Of a DNA stretch of 64,000 bases, positions 37,254 to 51,900 are shown piece after piece. The stretch is from Mesodorylaimus sp. YZB2_4. Lineage: Eukaryota; Nematoda; Enoplea; Dorylaimida; Dorylaimidae. How positions within the stretch are numbered: position 1 is the first letter of the stretch; every line of letters starts with the position of its first letter. The notes beneath the pieces are model-generated. The model saw nothing but the letters and a program-made list of their open reading frames with translations. It ran no database searches and had not been told where the DNA came from. The stretch spans positions 62,001-126,000 of the forward strand of contig JASANH010000117.1 in assembly GCA_030248295.1 (NCBI GenBank). Reading direction: 5' to 3'. The position numbers and the translations under genes are program-made.

Positions 37254-38972
37254 TCAATCATACTGACATGATACATTCAGTAGATCGCCGTTGCAGCGCT
37301 CGTCTCCATGAACCGCATCATTTGGAATTTGAACGGGCAGTACCGAATCAATCTTATACTATAAGGGAAGTTTTGAATATTCAGCAATCAGGATGTGGAA
37401 CGCGATGCCATGCGATATTGTGTCCAGTTCCCTTGACAAATATAAGTCTTTTGCTTATTTACACTTTTGACGAGTTCATAGATTTATACTTTTGAAATTG
37501 CCTGTTTTAGCGTTTTGACTTGCGCTCTTCGCCGCTTGGGATGGGCTGCTAAGTCTTTTTGGTACAGTAAAGTCAGTCAGTCAGCCTGAAAAAAAATGTT
37601 TTTGGGTTGGTATTTTGTTTTATAATCACAGCCAGAGTTTCCTTGAAATATTATTCGTGTAGTGACTGAATCAAACAAAACACAGACAAGGCGGTCCAGC
37701 AGTTTAACGCTCTTAGAGCTTGACAAGAAGGTCATTTCCAACTTGTCATTGGGGACTTCTCTTACTCATACATTTCTCAGGCTATTGGAAAAAATGAGGT
37801 ATTGAATATTGACGTGGAATTCGCAGCGAGGGAAAGGTCAGCAGATGTGTATGGCCCAGCCAGCAATTGAGCAGCAGCTGCATTAACTTCTGAAAAGATC
37901 AAGCGATTGGGGACGATCTTTCGAATATGCCTGGTCCTGCCTCTGCGACAGTGTCTTTTCTGTTGAGGTATCTATATCGCTCTAATTTGCACTCGCAATA
38001 TTCCGAAGTAGCCAGAATAGTTTGCTATGAGTTTTCTGTATTTCCCTGGTGTCGCAGTGCAACTGTTGATGGCTTCTGTTGATTGGCGATCACAGCTCTA
38101 GAGTGCAAGCTTGCGACAGCATCACAGCAGCCAACCAACCATCCGCACAGTACAGTATCAATGAAAGATAGATCCGAAGTTTGAATTTTTGTCGTTTTCC
38201 CAGCCTCGTGATGAGGGGGGTATGAGCACTCGAGTGTGAAGACAGGTCCTTGGGTCGAATACTCGCAGGCAAATGCAGTTGGCGCGACAGGCAGACGCCT
38301 AACCCACCAGGCCACGTGCCGTACAAGGCGGGCCACTTACCTACTTCAATGTGGAAAGGGGTCTCTTGACTTGACAGCGTTTTTGGCTTCTTCGACATTG
38401 CGTTGGGCGATGCCTTCTCTGAGCTACCCCATTGATTCGTGCGTCTTTCGTGTGACATTTGCTATTGATCAATTTCTTACTCGCTTAATTAAATAGAACG
38501 ATGCCCCAAGCAACCACATCAGGACGGTGGTACCTCTGCTGAATGATGGCACAAAGAGGCGACCGTTCGCGCTATACTGAATCGCGCTACACCATGTCGC
38601 TACACTGCACCTAAGCATCAGGCATCTAAAGCGATTGATTGATCTCGAGTCATACGAAGCATCATGCTATCACCAAGCACGTCATCATTGCATCACATTT
38701 CCTGAAGATAGTCAGGAATGGCACGTCAGGCATGATAGTCAAGTTCGCTTGAAGCAAGTCCCGATGAATTAAGAAGAGTTGTATCCTCGAACTCAATTTT
38801 ACCCATCTGCACCCATTCCATTTGGCCCGCCTGTGCGTTGCTTGTGCAGCAAAAATCGATAAAGTCCATGCAAATTGATGTGTGGGTTTTGTGTGTTGTT
38901 TCCGAAAATTTTCGAATTGTTCTTTGGTATTTTCTTTTTAAGTCAAGAAGTTGGATTTAGTCCATTAAGACA
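37254..38972. other. Intergenic; contains one SINE copy
   Basis: 1.7 kb between the GPCR and RPS15. Apart from the tRNA-derived repeat at 38245-38315 and the presumed RPS15 promoter at the right end, I see no structure or coding signal. Confidence 0.5.
38245..38315 (-). repeat. tRNA-derived SINE head, copy 2
   Basis: On the minus strand it opens with GTGGCCTGGTGGGTTAGGCG, identical to the start of the copy at 29634, and carries the B-box-like GAGTATTCGACCC. The middle and 3' stem have diverged, so the cloverleaf is lost. Confidence 0.6.
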
Positions 38973-40352
<1,380 letters not shown>

Positions 40353-40861
40353 AGTGATGAGGCGAGGGAACGTTCGTGAGTTTGACGCTTAGTTTCGTTG
40401 AAATTTGAAGGCGTGTTGAATTGTTTGGTGAAATATAATTTGAAAGCCTTGAAAAGCCTCTTGCATAAGAGACCGTAGGTACCACCATTATAGCTTCTTG
40501 ATCAGAGTGACTGACTTCCTGACAATGAGTACTTGTCGCACATCCGGCGCATTATACCTACAGTGCAAGACCTGCCGACTCGGACTCGGACCCTCCTGTG
40601 AAGTGAGCATCCAGCTGGAAGATGACGGCAATGTCGCAAGGCCCCGAACGGTAATTCGCCCGTCTCACGGTTGATAAAATACAGCAACAAAAAAAATTTG
40701 ACCTCCCGCCTTTGATGCGCAGGTACTCCTATTGTCTGTTCAGCAACCACAGTCGTCGATTAAATAATGGCGCGCATTGATCGTTCGGTAATCGGACAGT
40801 GTTGGTTTTTATCCGTCTTTTTTCACAGCTGCAATCATATTTTCTTGTTTTTTATGTCGTT

Positions 40862-42921
40862 ATGGCGCAGCCATTGATGAGGAAAAATATTTTGGCCGAA
40901 GTGGATTACGTCACGGCAAAATTTTTACGATTGATTTCTCCCAAGTTGGATCCGGGCAATTACATTCAAATTTCACCTGCTATGGCTTCAGTATTGGACG
41001 CTGGAGAAGATTGTGAATCGGCTTATCTCGATTCGAAATTCCAGCGTGGCGATCGGCTACGAATGGATATTGCTGCGGAAGCGGAAGATCCGTTCCGTTT
41101 CTTTCCTGTGCAGGTATACTGTAGAACGTTCGCGATTTCACGTGTTTGGGATCGGGACTGGCCTAAATAATGGAATGTAGTATTGATAGCGGGGTGGTTG
41201 ATTCCAGTTGTCTTCTTACATCTTGCCGATTTGAATATGGTCGTGACATATATGCCCCAACTACCAGCAAATGTAGTTTTTGACATTTTGCGCTCTTACA
41301 CGGTCAACTGGGACAAGTTGTCATTTGGATAATTGCATACCGCTCGTAATTAGCGATTTTTCAAGCCTGACCTATAGCCTACGTCGCAATCACCTATTTG
41401 TAACTAACTTCTTATAATCGCGGTTCTGCTGTCAAATCGGTACAAAATGTCCAAAATTTATAAGTCAGTTGATGAGCTTTGAAAAATTGTATGTTCCTAG
41501 CTTATTAAAATTATTTAAATTGTTGACAGTTTGCTTCTGCATTTCAGACAAACTAAAGGGTGATCAATTTTTTTGATAAATATATCCACAAACATGGGAA
41601 TTTTGATTTTTTCAAAACTTTGATATGTAACTGCAACTGTTTAAATGGAACAGTTGTAAAAAAATCGACTATGTGATCGAGTAATAAGTGAAAACAGTGC
41701 TGGGTCATTTTGTTCTTAGTTGCTGCTTCTCTTTAGAACCAGATAGTGAGTTCTAGCTGCCCCAAACATTTTCTTCTTGGCTGTGTAATAGTCGTGAAAA
41801 TCTAAAATCTGGACCAGGTTTGTAGGTCAGGTCAGGCTTTTAGCCACACCTATTACACTTGGGGCCAAGGATTTCAGTTCTCCTTTTCCAGTGCCCTTTT
41901 CCTTACCATCCCCTTGAGCCCATTCCTATCTCGCTCTAGTAGCGTTTACCTGCTTGATTTCGTGTCCTTGTCAGCGTCTGGGATTTCGTATAAGTTGCTC
42001 TTTCAGGTTTATTCTATGACCAAATTCCGAGATAGCTGTCTTCATCTCAATGCAATCGGTATGGTCGTGAATATATCGGAATATCCGGGTGTTGTGATTC
42101 GAAGTGGTGAAATTGATCAAGACGTCACCTGCGATTGGGCCAAGGTTCTAGTTCCCCAAGATTGCAATCTTACTGTTGGTACGATCGTGGCATTCGAAGT
42201 ACGAGCATTGAGTCCTGTAGAATTCAGCATGTCTTTAAAAATATGATGATTTAAATTTTCAGGTGATCACCGATATTGATGGTAGCGTGAAGCGTGTTGC
42301 TGCTCGTGCGTTCTCTCCAATGGTTCAAAATCCTGGTTTTGTCTGCTACCGTGAAATGGCGGGGAAAGTGATTAACGACGAGACGACTGGTGTAGTCAGT
42401 GTCCGATTTTCTGGTCCCAAACCCATTCCGAGATCGACCCTGTCTTCCACAAGCGAGCTACCAATTTTCGAGGGCGCTTTTTATGGTGGGGCTGCTCCCA
42501 TTAAGAATTTAATCAACTTACTCGTAAATTGTTTTATTTGCCCCATAAAACCGTGTTTGGGCGCAGGTTCTAAATTCGAGGTGAGCTAATAAAATTTTTG
42601 TTGGCGGTTTGCAACTTTATCTGCTTATTGTAGGTGATTAAGGTCGATGAACCTGATTATCAAATCGCTGTGCCAGTAGAAGAAGCTGTGCCGTCGTCTC
42701 AAGTGGACGGAGTTTATTCTGCCTCTGCAAGAAATCGAGCAATCCAATGCAGCGTATTTTTTAATGGTGAAATGGCTAAAAATTTCCGAGAAGCATTCTA
42801 CTTTTTTATTGACCATTCCAAGCCGGCACATTTTCGTCGCATGCTCGAAAAATATCCTCAGTTTCTTGCAACGATAGCCGAAGAAATCGTCTCGGGTAAT
42901 TGTGATGATCACGAGCTCTAA
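40862..42921 (+). CDS. Unrecognised 349-aa protein
   Basis: Four exons, all joined at phase 0: 40862-41113, 42007-42198, 42263-42580, 42634-42921. A TTTTTTCACAG acceptor lies about 35 bp before the ATG, suggesting a 5' UTR intron. The protein is soluble, with no signal peptide or membrane span. Its middle part looks rich in beta strand, with two similar segments ending VGTIVAFEVITDID and LGAGSKFEVIKVDE. This might reflect repeated small beta-barrel (cold-shock or S1-like) folds, but I see no conserved RNA-binding signature, so this stays a guess. The last 60 residues are helical and charged (MAKNFREAFYFFIDHSK, RRMLEKYPQFL). The first intron is 893 bp. It follows RPS15 on the same strand with a 0.5-kb gap. 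Open frames and phase consistency make it a likely real gene. Confidence 0.65.
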
Positions 42922-43599
42922 GATTTTTCAGTTTTCGTAGTTCTTCATAGCCGTGGTAGATGATTTTTTAGTTTCTCAAATATTCGTAATGTAATATAAC
43001 TAATTCGATGCATCTGCAGGGTTTCTTCTGGAAGGTAACCGGGTGGTTAAGTCATGATCGATTGGTGACTGATTATTGATCAGTAGGAACACTGTTGAAA
43101 AGAATCGTGGTTAAGTAAATCTGAATTTTGGACGCCGATCTACTTTGGATTTGGGTTGGAGTCCCTTCCTGAAAATGTTTTGCTGCAGTATTCAAGATAC
43201 TCATGCGTTTTTAGGTGGTCTAATGTAGCGAGAGCGGCGTTGTTAAAAATCGTAGAGTTAAAGACAGAATGAGCGGTCCGACTGCTCAGGTCGGTCGACG
43301 ATGAGAGACTGATTGTGAGTACAGACCAGACCTCGTTACACTATCTTCACGGACACGGACCACTCTGGTCAGCAACAGGAACGAAGACTAAACCACAGGC
43401 AAGCGAACTGCGTGGGCATAAAAGGGGAGAAGAATCACATCGTAAAGTCACAGATCGACGATGCTTCTCCTGGGCTGTAATATAAGCATTAAATCCATCG
43501 CGACATCTACATCCCTGTCACGAATGGAGAGCGCGTTTTAGTGAAAACATGGTCGATGCCGGCGACAGTTCCGTAGAAAAAAAATATGCACTCTCCAAT
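42922..43599. other. Convergent intergenic region; nothing recognised
   Basis: 3' flank of the unrecognised plus-strand gene, before the retroelement remnant. No features seen. Confidence 0.4.
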
Positions 43600-44650
43600 T
43601 TAAAACTTTATGGACCTGCATGTTTAAAATTTTTGCTGGGTTTCATCTTGCACTTGGAGTTTATAAAAATATCTGGAAAATCTTGAAAACGCATTCAGCG
43701 GTCGAATGTCCAATCTAGCTGACACAAAACTAACCGGAAGGTCGAATGTTTCAAAACTGTCCGCATCTTTGTTTGACATTGGTTTTGCCACAGCAAATCG
43801 CGTTAAATATTCAGTGGCCACTGCTATATATCTAAAGAAATAAACTGTTAGATTACTGCTGCTTGAGGCTAGGTGCAGAACGCTCAAAATTGCTAGACTA
43901 TCCAAGACTGGAGACACAGTCTCAGCTCAAGCACCCGTTGACTGTTCTAGAAACCATACCTGTTCTCGTTCTCAGTTTCATGCAACGGTCCAACCAAGTC
44001 GACACACCATCAGTATCCTAATTCTGACGTAACTCGTATTGGATGCGATGGACATGAGCGATTATTCGGATTAGCTAGCTGACATCGCTCGCACTCTCGG
44101 GTACTGACGGACGTGAGCGGAGAGTCCGGGCCACCAGTACTGCGCTGCAATCTTCCTGCGTAGATGAAATAAGACGTGTTTTAGTTCAGTTTTAGAAAAA
44201 GTCAATCACAGGCTTAATGTTCCGTTTTCTCAATTTAAAAAAGGGCAGCCATCCAGATCAGCGTGCATGCTTTTCAAAACGCTTCGCTTTGAATCTTCAC
44301 CAACGATTACGAGCTGGGCATCAGCGATCTTCTCTCGAGTTTTCTTCACACCTTTACCTGAATCCCTCAGATGATAAAGGACCCGCCTACTCTTGACTAC
44401 GAACGACTCAGCTTTTTGTTGCAGTGCTAGCTTTGCTTTATGGTCGAATTCATTTGCATATTGGCCATCAGTCAAATACACAAGAGTCTCGTTGTGCGTT
44501 TTTCGAATCCATAAAAAAGTGAAATTTGAAATATAAGTCCGCGAAGCGACGAACCGCATAGATGAGCGCAAAATTGCCCACAGGCCATTCGACCTCACGG
44601 GCATCTTTTACAAGAACAAAGGACACTTGCTTCGGCCTGGGTCGGGTGAT
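43600..44650 (-). mobile_element. Broken Ty3/gypsy-type pol remnant (RNase H end and integrase)
   Basis: Several out-of-phase minus-strand frames follow the order of LTR-retrotransposon pol. Around 44545-44620 REVEWPVGNFALIYAVRRF resembles the start of the RNase H region. Around 44240-44380 comes a reading of the form LRDSGKGVKKTREK then VIVGEDSKRSVLKSMHADL. Around 44095-44165 HLRRKIAAQYWWPG resembles the integrase zinc-binding HHCC region. At 43790-43850 YIAVATEYLTRFAVAKP and NKDADSFETF match the integrase core. Frameshifts and stops separate the pieces, and no gag, protease, full reverse transcriptase or LTR pair is visible. It is a dead fragment; the first two matches are the weakest. Confidence 0.6.
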
Positions 44651-44950
44651 GACCAGCGGTTACTTTGACATGACCTCGGTTACTTTGACATGGTTTGAAA
44701 TGCGACACCGGCCTCGATCAGCCAGTAAAGAAATTAAAAAAGGCTGCAGTCCCCTTTTTGTCGGGGATGATTGTGATACGGCCCCTTTTAATTTGCGTGC
44801 TGTGCGGGTGCCAAGCATGTCTGAGCACAGGATGTAATAAGGCAACTTGGCTTGGCCAAAAGCAAAGTTCATAGAAGGTTTGGAATCCTGCAAAAGTCAG
44901 GGAATTTGATAAATGTCCAGAAAATCGAGGGTGGGAGGCTTTCAAATTTC

Positions 44951-45967
44951 AAATCACCCGCCTTTTCTGTGCACCTGTTGATCATGCTAGAAATCAGTAA
45001 CCAGTTGAAATTGCTGTAGTAACTAGTCGCGGGACAGCGTGAGAATGATCAGGAGAAAAATCGAACTTTCGGGAAACCTCTAGGAAAATCATTTTTCGCT
45101 CGTTGAACCATGAAAAAGTTGTAATAAATACAAAACCCATGTGGATTTTACCCCTGGCCTCTAAGATGATGCAAGAGGCAAGAAGGCATAAGAGAAAACC
45201 AATAAATTATCGCCATCAGGTGAGCTTATTCAATGTTTTATAAAATGGAAATTTTGCAAAAAATTTGAATTTAAAAATGGCGGGAAAATTTTTAAGTGCA
45301 TAATTGGGTAAGTTGTACGGCGCATTTTGTCTGTTACTCAAATTTCAAAACGAAAAGTTTTTTTCTCATCAAGGCAAACAAATCAATTCCACAGCCTCGC
45401 GGAAACCACATCAAAACATATCTAATCAATATTTAGATCGAGTTACAACCATCGAAAATTGAGAATAATGAAAAAGGGCTCTCTCATTATAAGGACAGCC
45501 GATGCGACAAGGTATCACATGACGTATTAGCAAATCTGCCGTAACCTAAATCTCTTGTACAACAGGACACGGGATGATAATAATTATAATAGCACAAATA
45601 TCACACTCATACGCACGGCTGTTTGAGTGACAGGTATGACGAGAGACGCGTCCTCTTTGGCCCCGCAATACCGGCGCGTATGTGAATACACAGATCACTG
45701 CAGTACACTCAGGCTACAATCACTGCACTATGGCCATAATCTCGTGCAACAAAATCTGTAGTGAAAGAAGGAGAAAATGAGGGTGAATGTGCAACCGATA
45801 TAGACGATTCCAATCGGCCGCACTGTCATGCCGCTGAAGAAATAGGCTGTCTTGAATCATAGAAAAGAGATACCAACTTCCCGATCAGTGTGACTCGACG
45901 AAATGGTACGAAGGCAAGAGGGTTCAAATAACAGACCCTGGATCCAACCGAGTTCAGCAGACCTTGT
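44951..45967. other. Spacer and probable 3' UTR of the large minus-strand gene
   Basis: AT-rich, about 1 kb, with no open frame of note. Its right half is presumably the 3' UTR of the gene ending at 45968. Confidence 0.45.
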
Positions 45968-48900
45968 CTAGTAGCGAGGCAGCACCCCTGCTCCTGGTCT
46001 TGGCTGGTAAGGTAATCTGAGTACTTGCGAGTCGACGTTTATGCGAGCGGTCGGCAACATCCCGCCCGCGCTCGTCGACAGTCCACTCGCTCCGTAAGCT
46101 GCTGCGGCGGCGGCGGCGGCAGCCGATTGGGCGGCCAAGAGGTGTTGCTGAGGGATTGAGGGATAAGCTGCAGCTGCAGCAGCCGCAGCCGCAGCCGCTG
46201 CGTATGGCGACGAATGAGCCAAGAGGGCGCCCTGAGCTAAAGCCGCCTCGTAGGCGGCAGCGTGTTGAGCGGCCGCACTCGGATATCCACTGGCCAGCAG
46301 CCCAGCCGCGTTCGGAGGAGGACCGCCACCGACTAAAGATGCTCGCCGTTCCATCGCTATGGCCGCCGCCCCCGGGTTCACTGCGTAAGGTGGCGGTGGG
46401 GATACCAGAGACGCACGACCGAGATGCCCCGCAGCACTGACTTGGGCCGGACTGACGTGATGCGACGGAGGCTGGGACTGCGGCTGAGGGGGCGGTGCAC
46501 TCGAATGCTGCTGCTGCAAGCCACCTGAGTGCGACCGACTGGCGCCGAGGGCCGCGGCTGCATTGGCAGCTGCGGCGGCAGCCTGAGCTTGCGATGCGGC
46601 GATCACGGTTTGCACGTTTCGCATTTCCACTTCAGCTTGTCCTTTCAGTGAACTTATATGGGCCGTCAGGACCAAGTGCAAGTTAGCCGTGGCCCTAATT
46701 TCAGTTCTGTACAAATCAGCCATACGCGTCAGATTGAAAGACTTGACGGCCCAATAAAAACGTTCCACGTCGGCCAATTTCACAACTTCGTCGTTCGGTG
46801 TGAACAATTGATATCCGAAATCGTACTTACATTCCAGCGCATTCACCGTGTTAAAGATCCACGCTTCCATTGCGTTCATTTTATGCGAGACCATTGTGTG
46901 CCGTCGCATGATCTCACCTGGCACGTTGGGAGGGAATTTAGATAGGAGACGCATTTGGACCATGTGAACGGCCACGAACTTCTCGCTATTCCTGTAGACG
47001 CAAGGTAAGCGTACGTTGTCCACGGTGGCCCATTCCCATGCGTTCAAAGCCACGTGGAACTGTTCCCCTTGGGGCAGGTTCTTGATTTCCTGCAAGAAGT
47101 TATACTGAGCCACAGTCGGACCTGCGGACCCGCTGGGCGCGACAGTGGTGGCCGCCAAGGGTTGAACCGCTTCAGAATTCATGGATAAGGCGGCCGCCAT
47201 TGAGTTGCCACCTGTGGCGCTGCTGATGGGCGGCATAGGTCCCCGTAGTCGAGTGGGTAAGCCGCCGAACATGCCAGCGGACGGCGGAATGGAGCCGATG
47301 GGGGACGAAGGCCATTTCGCAGTGGCACCCGTAGGAGCCATGTGCGAGTCGCCCAGATGAGAATGATAAGACATCGCTTGGTCCACGACAGATCTAAAAG
47401 CCATGAGTTGAAAACGGTTGTAATGACTACCTGGCTGCCCGACAAGCCTTACCTGACGCTGTGTCCGTGACCACCAGCGTGGGACACGGGTAATCCATTG
47501 CTCAAACAGCCGGCACTGCTGACGTGCGGGAAAGAAGCGGCTGATGATGATGGCAAAATGCTGCCGGCCCCACCGTTCACATGATGATAGGACTGCTGCT
47601 GCGACGATTGCTGGTGCTGCTGGTGCTGCGACGATTGTTGGTGCTGGTGTTGGTGTTGATGCTGGTGGTGGTGTTGTTGTTGTTGCTGTTGCTGTTGCTG
47701 GTGATGCTGCAGGTAAGGTGAGAGCTCAAAGGCGGCAATCGTCTCTGTGCTGTTTGACCGTTGCGAAGCGGAGACGTGCCCATGCGCAGACAGATGCTGG
47801 GCGCTGACGATCACCGAATTTAGTGCAGCTCTTGAGAATGCTGCCGTCTCTGCGAAACTGGGCGATGCTTGGTGCCTCTGTTGCATGAGAATGCTGACCT
47901 CGCTGTCCATATGTCCGGCCTCCATCTTATTAACAGGGGTAATTCGGCTCGCAGCCGACACTGAACCACCTCCGTCCGACGACGACGATGCAGTCATTGA
48001 TCGTTGACCACTGGCCGACAAAGCCTGCGGGTCGCCACCATTGGTTAGAGTCTTCGTCATAGTAGCCACTTCATCGGCCATATTCGAACTGTTTTCTTCC
48101 ATGGACTGCATGAATCGTTTTTTTGGCGGCTGCATACTGCCCATCATTGAAAATGAGCCTCGGCGTCGCGTCGGCGTCATCTGACCTCCACTAGTGGCCA
48201 AGGTTGTTGCAGCAGTAGCCAGCTGTTCTAACGATGATGACCCCTCGGAGCCTTGGCTTCTGTGATGATGATGATGGGGATGATAAATGCGTGCCATGGC
48301 TGTCGCATTCGTTCCGGATGGATGCTCCGCTGGCGACAAAGGGGGCATGAGTGCAGTCGGCGTGACTGGCACCTTGAAACAAAAGGAACGTGAGCTTATC
48401 GATCAACTGTGACTTTGCCTCTGTGCACGTGGTGATTATCAAGTGATAAGGCTCTCTCTCGTTGTAGGACATGTGGGCGAAATTAGCAGGCTCATGTCTC
48501 GACTATCTGGACATAATTCAACCGAGCTCTCCGCGGAGGCTCCTCTAACTTGCGTGGGCGCTTGCGATTAGCGGTCTATATTTGCGTGACATTAGGGCAT
48601 AACAGCGTGCAATACTTCCCGCCGCCAGATGCCTTTCTGGAGCTATATATATCAGTAATAAGGAGATTTATATTCCCTTACCTTCAACTCGCCAAACCCG
48701 TCCGCCTTCATGGCCATCGCTCGGGCATGCTCGATGTCGATGATCGATGGTCTCTTGGTCTCGTTACTCGGCGAGGACTGAACGTAGCTGGACGACGACG
48801 TACGTTCCATCAAGATCTGTTGCTGTTGGTCAGTTATTGCCGATGCAGTAGACACACTAGCGCTTGCTCGACCAGGTGCCTCGCATCGTTCGATAATCCG

Positions 48901-51900
48901 TTCGTCCTCCTTCATAGCCGGTGGTGTTCTGTCCGCGGGCACGCCATACCCCCCGTCCTGCCCGAACACGACTGGCGCACCGACCACGGCGATCTCGACT
49001 TGCACTGGCTTGCCCGTCGTGCCAGTAGCATTCGTCGGACGTTTCAGCGAGGCCATCTCCTGGGCCAGGGGTGCTTGCTGATAATCTTTTATGGTTCTCT
49101 GAGACAAATGTTCGACGTCCAGGCCTGGGTACTTGGATGGCAGAAGTGCCCCGGGGTAAATAGGCAAAGTACTTTGTCGGGCCCGCGCTTGCATTTGAGG
49201 AAAGCTTCTACTGTGGGCCATATTCATACCGATCAGATCCCTGGCGCGGGTGTCCTCACTCGGGTCACCATTGGACGGCAACGCCACTCCGATTCTCTGA
49301 CCACCACGAACTGGGACTGGGCACACCAGCAACGGTGGGGGACTGTCCGACTGCTGCAAGACAGCGGCCAATGCGCTGTGCTGTCTCGGCGCCGACTGTG
49401 ATAGCGATTTGGGAATGTGGTGCGGCGAGGCTGCTTCTAATTGAACGCCAGCGTTGGCTGTGTTACCAATGCCCGAATTAGTGCGCGGCCCGGGCGAAGA
49501 GACTAAAGCTGGCGGCGGAGATTCGTTGGTCACACTTTCACCTTCATCCAAACTTGAGCGACGAACAGAACATTCCTTATCCGATTCGTCCGTCTGAGTT
49601 TCAATCGTCTGCGTACTTGTCGTGGCACGAACTGGCGCCGGACCTGCTGAAGATCCTGAAACGAAAAACAGTGCGTCATAATCGATGCGCACGTGCTGAT
49701 CTCAATGCTCTCATTATCATAGCTAAACGATCATTATGTACATCAGCCCTCCCGCCTTGCGACACAGTGACATCACATCCTTAGTTAGTGTCTGGCCAAG
49801 CTTCCTGGGCCGCAGGACATAAAAGAACCCTGCGGCTCTTTCAAGTCGCACTACGCCAGCACTCCAGGCGTCATACATAAACCCCCGCGGGCCCATACAA
49901 AAGTGCCATTATATAAAGGTTAGTGGATAGTGGACCGGTAATGCCTTGTTTCCTTTTTCAAATTACAACTTTCCAGAAAATATGCACCATCAAAAAGAAC
50001 ACACCTACAAGCCTAATCCATGTACAATGACGGTGGTACAAATTTGTTAAAACGCTACATTAAAAGCTATCCTTAATATTCCGTAGGTAAAAAAGAAGCA
50101 CTCTGTCGCGTTAGTAGTAAAGGAAAATGAGAATGGAGAAATAATTTATGACGAGGCAAAATCTGCAACTTTCGCGAAATGAATAGCGAATGTAATCTCA
50201 ACAATTTCCAACCAATAATTCAAATAGGTCATGACATACTGTAGAAAGCTGGACGAGTTGCAAGAACTCTAAAATATTATTATGCCCCGTCAATTCTCTG
50301 AGCACTAGTGGCTCAGGTAAAGCTATCACGCACATCGCTTACAACTTATATCGTTCGTGTCCTTGTAAAAAAATTCAATCTGTCCTAGTCCTTTGAAAAA
50401 TGGAAAGAAAAAATCTATTCGCATGCGTTCTCACGCATCGCATCTCATCATCCATCCAAACACACCTGCCCGAACGAGATTCAAAGGTATTTCCCAAGCG
50501 AGCAAGTTTATTAGGTCCTTCCTTAGAAGACTGTCGACTGAAAACAAGCGTTCACGAGGAATGCCCGCAATGCATGAACACTAACGAGCTCTTTTGGAGA
50601 CGGGAGAGAGGGAGATATAATTAAACTGTGAACAAGTCTGACCACGCGTCAACACGCTCGAAAAGAAAATTGATTCCTCACAATCGAAGAGAAGAAGAAT
50701 GGAATTATAACGAGGGCACGAAATTGACCCCATCCAGGTCACTAAGCAACTAAACAAGCAGACCTTATTGAGAAAGGCTAATTAAAACTACTCTTCCGAT
50801 CATTACACCTGAGCGTCATCAAAGCAGCTTTGTAAGCTCGCAGCCAATGGCAACGGCACATGGTGCCATTATGGTCATTAGAAAAGATTCTTTCGTGCTG
50901 ACCGAATACATTATTCAGGCCCAGGGCACGAACCTTTTTTAAAACATATACAGTATATTCGTAGATCATGTTCCTGATAAGAATTCACATGCTACCTTAC
51001 ACCCGTCCAAGGCATCGTATAGCTAATATCTATACGACACGCAGATTCGTAGAAAAAGACTCACAAAAATATGAAGAGTGTAAATTTCAAAGCTTTCTCT
51101 AATAATCTGCTTATACTTGTACACTGGGTGCAAACCTTAAAATTACAGAAATTTTTTTGTGTAGAAATATAACGGAGGCATGACTGGAAAAACATTTTTT
51201 GCTAAGTAGGTAAACTACCCAAAAAACCCAGCAATAAAACTAAGCCAGACGCAGCAAATTCCGATGCTTATCAGACAACGCGCTACGCGTACAAACACCA
51301 AAGCGTAGTGCTGAGAGGTGGCCAAAAAACATTTCTGCACGATTTTACGCAGAAATTGTTAAATAAACCATAAAAAAGATGTTTTTCAATCCTGGAATAG
51401 ATTTCTTTACTTTTCCGTTTTATGCTACAAATAGTTATGAATTGCATATTAGCCAGGTGGGCTGCTGGATATGCACTTTGGATAAGTGGAAATGTTGGCG
51501 AATCGTAACTTTTTAGAGAGCTTCTAGATGACAAAAAAAAGAACCTGAATCACATTGATGTTTCCCGGACACCAGAGAAAATAAAAAAATGTGTATATGT
51601 ACAGTACATCAATCCATTTTTTTAGTCTGTACACTCTGACAGGTGTTAGCCCCCCCCCCCCCCCCCCCCAACTCATCATGAGTCACCAACGGGCAACAAC
51701 GGGTCGAGATGACTTAGATGTCATTCATCCTTGTCTTATCTTATTTATGAAAAAGATCCGATCAGGCGGCTCCATGAAAATGGAATTATTTGAAAAGGTT
51801 CGGCTTCCTGATGTTAAAAAATTAGATGGCATATTTGCGTTGATTACTTTGCGGAATTGACAATCGAAGGAAATACCCAACAGCGTGTTCATCCATCAAG

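Noticed and set aside
42524..42566. Possible 43-bp intron (GTAAAT to GCGCAG) within the third exon of the 40862-42921 gene
   Set aside because: Removing it shifts the frame and gives an early stop in the next exon.
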